From UBA8437 sp003445035 (GTDB taxonomy: Bacteria > Planctomycetota > Planctomycetia > Planctomycetales > Planctomycetaceae), in contig CALCHI010000471.1 of NCBI GenBank assembly GCA_937901285.1, forward strand, positions 1 to 17,555: a DNA stretch of 17,555 bases. The letters are read 5' to 3'. Of the stretch, positions 14,981-17,555 are shown one piece after another. Position numbers and translations under genes: made by a program. The notes beneath the pieces are model-generated. The model did not search any database, was not told the origin of the DNA, and was given only the letters and a program-made list of their open reading frames with translations. Position 1 is the stretch's first letter; the number at the start of each line of letters is the position of its first letter.

Positions 14981-16549
14981 CTAGTCTTCGATCTCGCCGC
15001 CGACACCCGATGGCAGCAACAGAATGCCGATCGCACCAAGCAGGTAAATCAGGCTCATGATCTTCCCGAGCAGCGCGTAGTCTTCGTTGAACTCCTGGAT
15101 CAGGATGGCACCGGCAAACACCGTCACGGCGGTGATGATACGACCGAAGTTGAAACAGACACCCGCCCCGGTCGACCGGATCCTGGTCACGAACAACTCG
15201 GGTAAAAACAGAGGCAACCAGCCGAAGAAAATCCCGCTGAAGAACCCCAGGGCGGCGAACCCGGCCAGGAACTGCCATTGCTCGGGAGTGTGGAACATGT
15301 AGACAAATTCGGCACAGACCAGGCACAGGATACTGGTCAGGAAGTACGTCTTCTTGCGACCCACGGCACTCGCAATCACCCCGCCCAGGAAGCTGCCGAT
15401 GATCCCCGTCAGGGATCTCGCCATCCCGATATCAGCCTTGAGACTGGTTTTGCCGATTTCCTCACCGACCTTGTCCGCCCAGGCCTGTGACCAGCTGGAG
15501 GCTCCCCAGCCACCCAGCAGCGGCACGGTGGCCAGCAGGATTCCCACCAGGGTGACCCCGATCAGCCCCGGCTTGAACACGTCCCAGGTTGAAATGGCGG
15601 CACCGTCCTCGGCCAGGTCCTCTCCGGAGAGCAACTTCTTCCGATCCGCGATCCAGGCCGGCGACTCCGGAACACAGGCAATCACGATTCCGGCCAACAC
15701 GATCGGAGATCCACCCATCAAAAACACCCACCGCCACTGGTCGTAGCTCACGCCCACCTGGCGACCAACCCAGAAGGTCAGGAAGATGCCCACGTTCGCG
15801 GCCGTGCCGATCACGCCAGCCAGCATCGGTCGAGACACTCCCTTCCACGCCTCGGACATCAACGCCACGCCATTGGGCCACATCCCACCCACACCCATGC
15901 AGGTGATAAACCGGGCCAACCACAACTGCTCGGGAGACTGCGAGAAGTAGCCGATGAGCGACATGCCCGAATAGCAGGTGATCGCCGCCGCCATGCCCCG
16001 GGATCGCCCGTACCGATCCCCGATACGTCCAAACACCAGGCCGCCCAGGGCGGCCCCGAACAGGAACGCGCAGACGTAGTACCCAAACCAGCCACCGGCC
16101 CGCGCACCCAGCCGCGCATCGACCACGTACCGCTGGAGCTCCTCAGGAGAAATCTCCCCGTTTTTGTCTCCTTCTTTCCCAAGAATCGTCACGACATCCG
16201 GATTCTTGGTCAGGCCAACCGCCGCCAGGTCGGCCTTTGTGATTGCATTCTTACTGTCATCGCCGGCGGAGCCGGACTTCCTGAAGTGAGCCGTCTGGAT
16301 CACACCATCCTTGTCGGTGTCGAGCGACTTGCTGAGTTCATCAACTTTCTTCGTGTCCTCGGCCGTCAGGTCCCCTTCACCGGAAATAACCAGCAGTTCG
16401 AGCGCTGCGGTTCGCATCGCCAGCCCATTGATGGCCATGTGCGTACCGCCAAAGAACCAGCCGAAAAAGGCGGTCACAATGATCAGGTACTTGCCGGCCT
16501 GGGTGAGCGAGGGAACACCGCTGTCATTCACATCGGGAGCGTCGGACAC
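14981..16549 (-). CDS. MFS transporter with EF-hand-like insert between helices 1 and 2
   Basis: This is a 522-residue inner-membrane transporter. TM1 is at about 21-40 (YLIIVTAFFGWFFGGTHMAI). A soluble insert of about 110 residues follows, with two EF-hand-like loops: DTDKDGVIQTAH (77-88) and EGDKNGEISPEE (126-137). TM2 is at 154-173, followed by the MFS motif A loop GRIGDRYGRSRG (174-185). The remaining helices are regular: GMWPNGVALMSEAW, then GRKKTYFLTS as the second motif, and a last helix ending ILLLPSGVGG. The substrate is probably a sugar, sugar acid or other organic acid, judging by the neighbours. The insert would face the periplasm and might bind calcium; loop 1 lacks the usual acidic residue at position 12. 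The GTG start at 16549 has GAGGT 5 bases upstream. A longer ATG-initiated frame from 16684 would cross the palindromic operator candidate. Confidence 0.92.
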   Translation of the reverse strand: MSDAPDVNDSGVPSLTQAGKYLIIVTAFFGWFFGGTHMAINGLAMRTAALELLVISGEGDLTAEDTKKVDELSKSLDTDKDGVIQTAHFRKSGSAGDDSKNAITKADLAAVGLTKNPDVVTILGKEGDKNGEISPEELQRYVVDARLGARAGGWFGYYVCAFLFGAALGGLVFGRIGDRYGRSRGMAAAITCYSGMSLIGYFSQSPEQLWLARFITCMGVGGMWPNGVALMSEAWKGVSRPMLAGVIGTAANVGIFLTFWVGRQVGVSYDQWRWVFLMGGSPIVLAGIVIACVPESPAWIADRKKLLSGEDLAEDGAAISTWDVFKPGLIGVTLVGILLATVPLLGGWGASSWSQAWADKVGEEIGKTSLKADIGMARSLTGIIGSFLGGVIASAVGRKKTYFLTSILCLVCAEFVYMFHTPEQWQFLAGFAALGFFSGIFFGWLPLFLPELFVTRIRSTGAGVCFNFGRIITAVTVFAGAILIQEFNEDYALLGKIMSLIYLLGAIGILLLPSGVGGEIED

Positions 16550-16554
16550 GTGGG

Positions 16555-16559
16555 ACCTC
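16555..16559 (-). promoter_or_regulatory. Ribosome binding site deciding the GTG start of the MFS gene
   Basis: GAGGT on the minus strand lies 5 bases before the GTG at 16549, directly followed by SDAPDVND and then TM1. It supports this start over the upstream ATG at 16684. Confidence 0.65.
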
Positions 16560-16620
16560 GTCGAAATCCGTCGAAAACCTCCGGCGATCCGCAGCACATC
16601 AAACGGATCAACGGCCGTGG

Positions 16621-16649
16621 ATTCTACCGCAGCCGAGGATGGGATTCGA
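16621..16649 (-). promoter_or_regulatory. Weak candidate promoter of the MFS operon
   Basis: On the minus strand, TAGAAT (16621-16626, 5 of 6 matches to the -10 consensus) is preceded, after a 17-base spacer, by TCGAAT (16644-16649, only 3 of 6 matches to -35). A start near 16614 would leave a leader of about 65 bases. If real, the palindrome at 16666-16686 would lie just upstream of the -35 element. The weak -35 would be consistent with an activated promoter. Confidence 0.3.
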
Positions 16650-16665
16650 TTCAGCCGCTTCCGGT

Positions 16666-16686
16666 TTGTGGCCACGGTGGCCACAA
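16666..16686. promoter_or_regulatory. Perfect 10+1+10 bp inverted repeat, probable regulator binding site
   Basis: TTGTGGCCAC (16666-16675), a single G, and GTGGCCACAA (16677-16686) form a perfect 21-base palindrome in the divergent gap between the MFS operon and the DHDPS-family gene. The centre also reads as two copies of GTGGCCAC. The size, symmetry and position between divergent catabolic genes are typical of operators bound by dimeric regulators such as LacI- or GntR-family repressors. No regulator gene lies in the window, so the cognate protein is unknown. Neither arm is followed by a T-run, so a terminator is unlikely. Confidence 0.65.
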
Positions 16687-16737
16687 GCTGCCCACATCGA
16701 CAGAATCGGAGTGCTTTCCGAACCGAGATTTACGCCC

Positions 16738-17555
16738 ATGACACACGACGCCGATCTCCGTGACCGACTCAAGACCGTTCACACCTACGCGGCCACTCCG
16801 TTCACCGACGACCTGCTTCAGCTGAATCTTCCAGGTTTCGAGCGGAATCTCGAGTTCCTGGTCGAGCACGGGATGAAAGTCATCGCGGTGGGAGGTGGCA
16901 CCGGCGAGATCGAAACGCTGACCGTGGACGATCTCGAGACACTGGTCGGAACCGCCCTGCGGACCGTCGACGGCCGGGCACTGGTGATTGCCTGTTTACC
17001 GGCAAACCTGGGCGAGGCCGTCGAGCTGCTGGGCCGGTACGAACGGCTGGGAGTGGAGATCTGCCTGGGAATGCCGCCCCTGATCCGGTCGAAGATTCCT
17101 GCCGATCTCTCGGGCACCTGGAACTACTTCAACGAACTGGGTCGCGCCACGGGACTCCCGCTGATGCCCTACAACACGCAGGGCTGGCCGGCCGAGTTCG
17201 TGGTCGAGCTGGCCGAGATCGAAGCGATCATCGGGGTCAAGGACCCCTGCTTCCTGCCGCACGAGTTCTTCCGGGCGATCCGCATGCTGGGCGACCGCTT
17301 TGTCTGGATCGGCAACAAGAAGCACGATCCGGGCGTGGCACAGCTGAGATACCAGATGGGGATGGAAGGCTTCACCTCGGGACAGGGCAATTTCTGGCCC
17401 GAACCCGAACTGGCGATCCACGCGGCAGGAGTCGAGGGTGACTGGGACCGGATTATCGAGATCCAGCAACGGGTGGCGGTGCTCGAACAGTTGCGGCTGG
17501 CCCACGACGATGCCGCGATGGTCAAGGCGGGCATGGACCTGGTGGGCCTGGCCGG
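16738..17555 (+). CDS. DHDPS/N-acetylneuraminate lyase family protein (partial, 3' end outside window)
   Basis: The first 272 residues are visible. This is a class I aldolase/dehydratase TIM barrel. TYAATPF (about 17-23) is the family's opening strand, and GGGTGE (about 53-58, family GxTGE, closest to the GGTGE of 5-dehydro-4-deoxyglucarate dehydratases) binds the keto-acid carboxylate. The catalytic Tyr is Y145 in LMPYN, and the Schiff-base Lys is K168 in GVKD. Tyr and Lys are 23 residues apart, against about 28 in E. coli DHDPS, which again points away from lysine biosynthesis. With the DgoD-like dehydratase nearby, a role in cleaving or dehydrating a 2-keto-3-deoxy sugar acid is likely but not proven. 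The ATG at 16738 follows the divergent gap containing the palindrome. Confidence 0.9.
   Translation, partial: MTHDADLRDRLKTVHTYAATPFTDDLLQLNLPGFERNLEFLVEHGMKVIAVGGGTGEIETLTVDDLETLVGTALRTVDGRALVIACLPANLGEAVELLGRYERLGVEICLGMPPLIRSKIPADLSGTWNYFNELGRATGLPLMPYNTQGWPAEFVVELAEIEAIIGVKDPCFLPHEFFRAIRMLGDRFVWIGNKKHDPGVAQLRYQMGMEGFTSGQGNFWPEPELAIHAAGVEGDWDRIIEIQQRVAVLEQLRLAHDDAAMVKAGMDLVGLA

Overview
The window is high-GC bacterial DNA and almost entirely coding. It most likely comes from a planctomycete. The main reason is the pair of adjacent genes of the DUF1549/DUF1553 (CxxCH) and DUF1501 families, a hallmark of that phylum. Supporting signs are a TlpA-like thioredoxin protein preceded by Asp/Asn-rich EF-hand-like repeats, a secreted PQQ-type beta-propeller, Tat-type signals and several Gfo/Idh/MocA oxidoreductases. 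No tRNA, rRNA, CRISPR array, insertion sequence or prophage gene was seen. No intergenic stretch exceeds about 190 bases.

Left part (1-7035). The end of a gene, perhaps an MBL-fold hydrolase, meets a Nudix hydrolase tail to tail. A good sigma70-type promoter (753-782) then drives the DUF1549/1553 and DUF1501 genes. These converge on a LeuA-like synthase that lacks the regulatory domain. Upstream of it on the same strand is the secreted EF-hand/TlpA protein, with a plausible promoter at 7096-7125.

Middle part (7162-11724). A small FlK-type thioesterase with its catalytic triad intact faces a minus-strand three-gene cluster. That cluster is transcribed as a Tat-exported DgoD-like sugar-acid dehydratase, then a secreted protein of unknown function 3 bases downstream, then a secreted PQQ-type beta-propeller protein.

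Right part (11875-17555). A Gfo/Idh/MocA dehydrogenase diverges from the dehydratase. It is followed, convergently, by an operon of an MFS transporter and two further Gfo/Idh/MocA-type proteins that lack a normal glycine-rich dinucleotide motif. The MFS gene diverges from a DHDPS/NAL-family aldolase or dehydratase that runs off the window. A perfect 10+1+10 bp inverted repeat, a likely operator, lies between these two.

Taken together, 7574-17555 looks like a sugar or sugar-acid catabolic region: exported dehydratase, transporter, oxidoreductases and a 2-keto-3-deoxy-acid aldolase or dehydratase. The pathway is inferred, and the substrate cannot be read from the sequence. The most unusual items are the MFS transporter carrying an EF-hand-like insert between its first two membrane helices, the exported enolase-superfamily enzyme with its unknown secreted partner, and the 21-bp palindrome.
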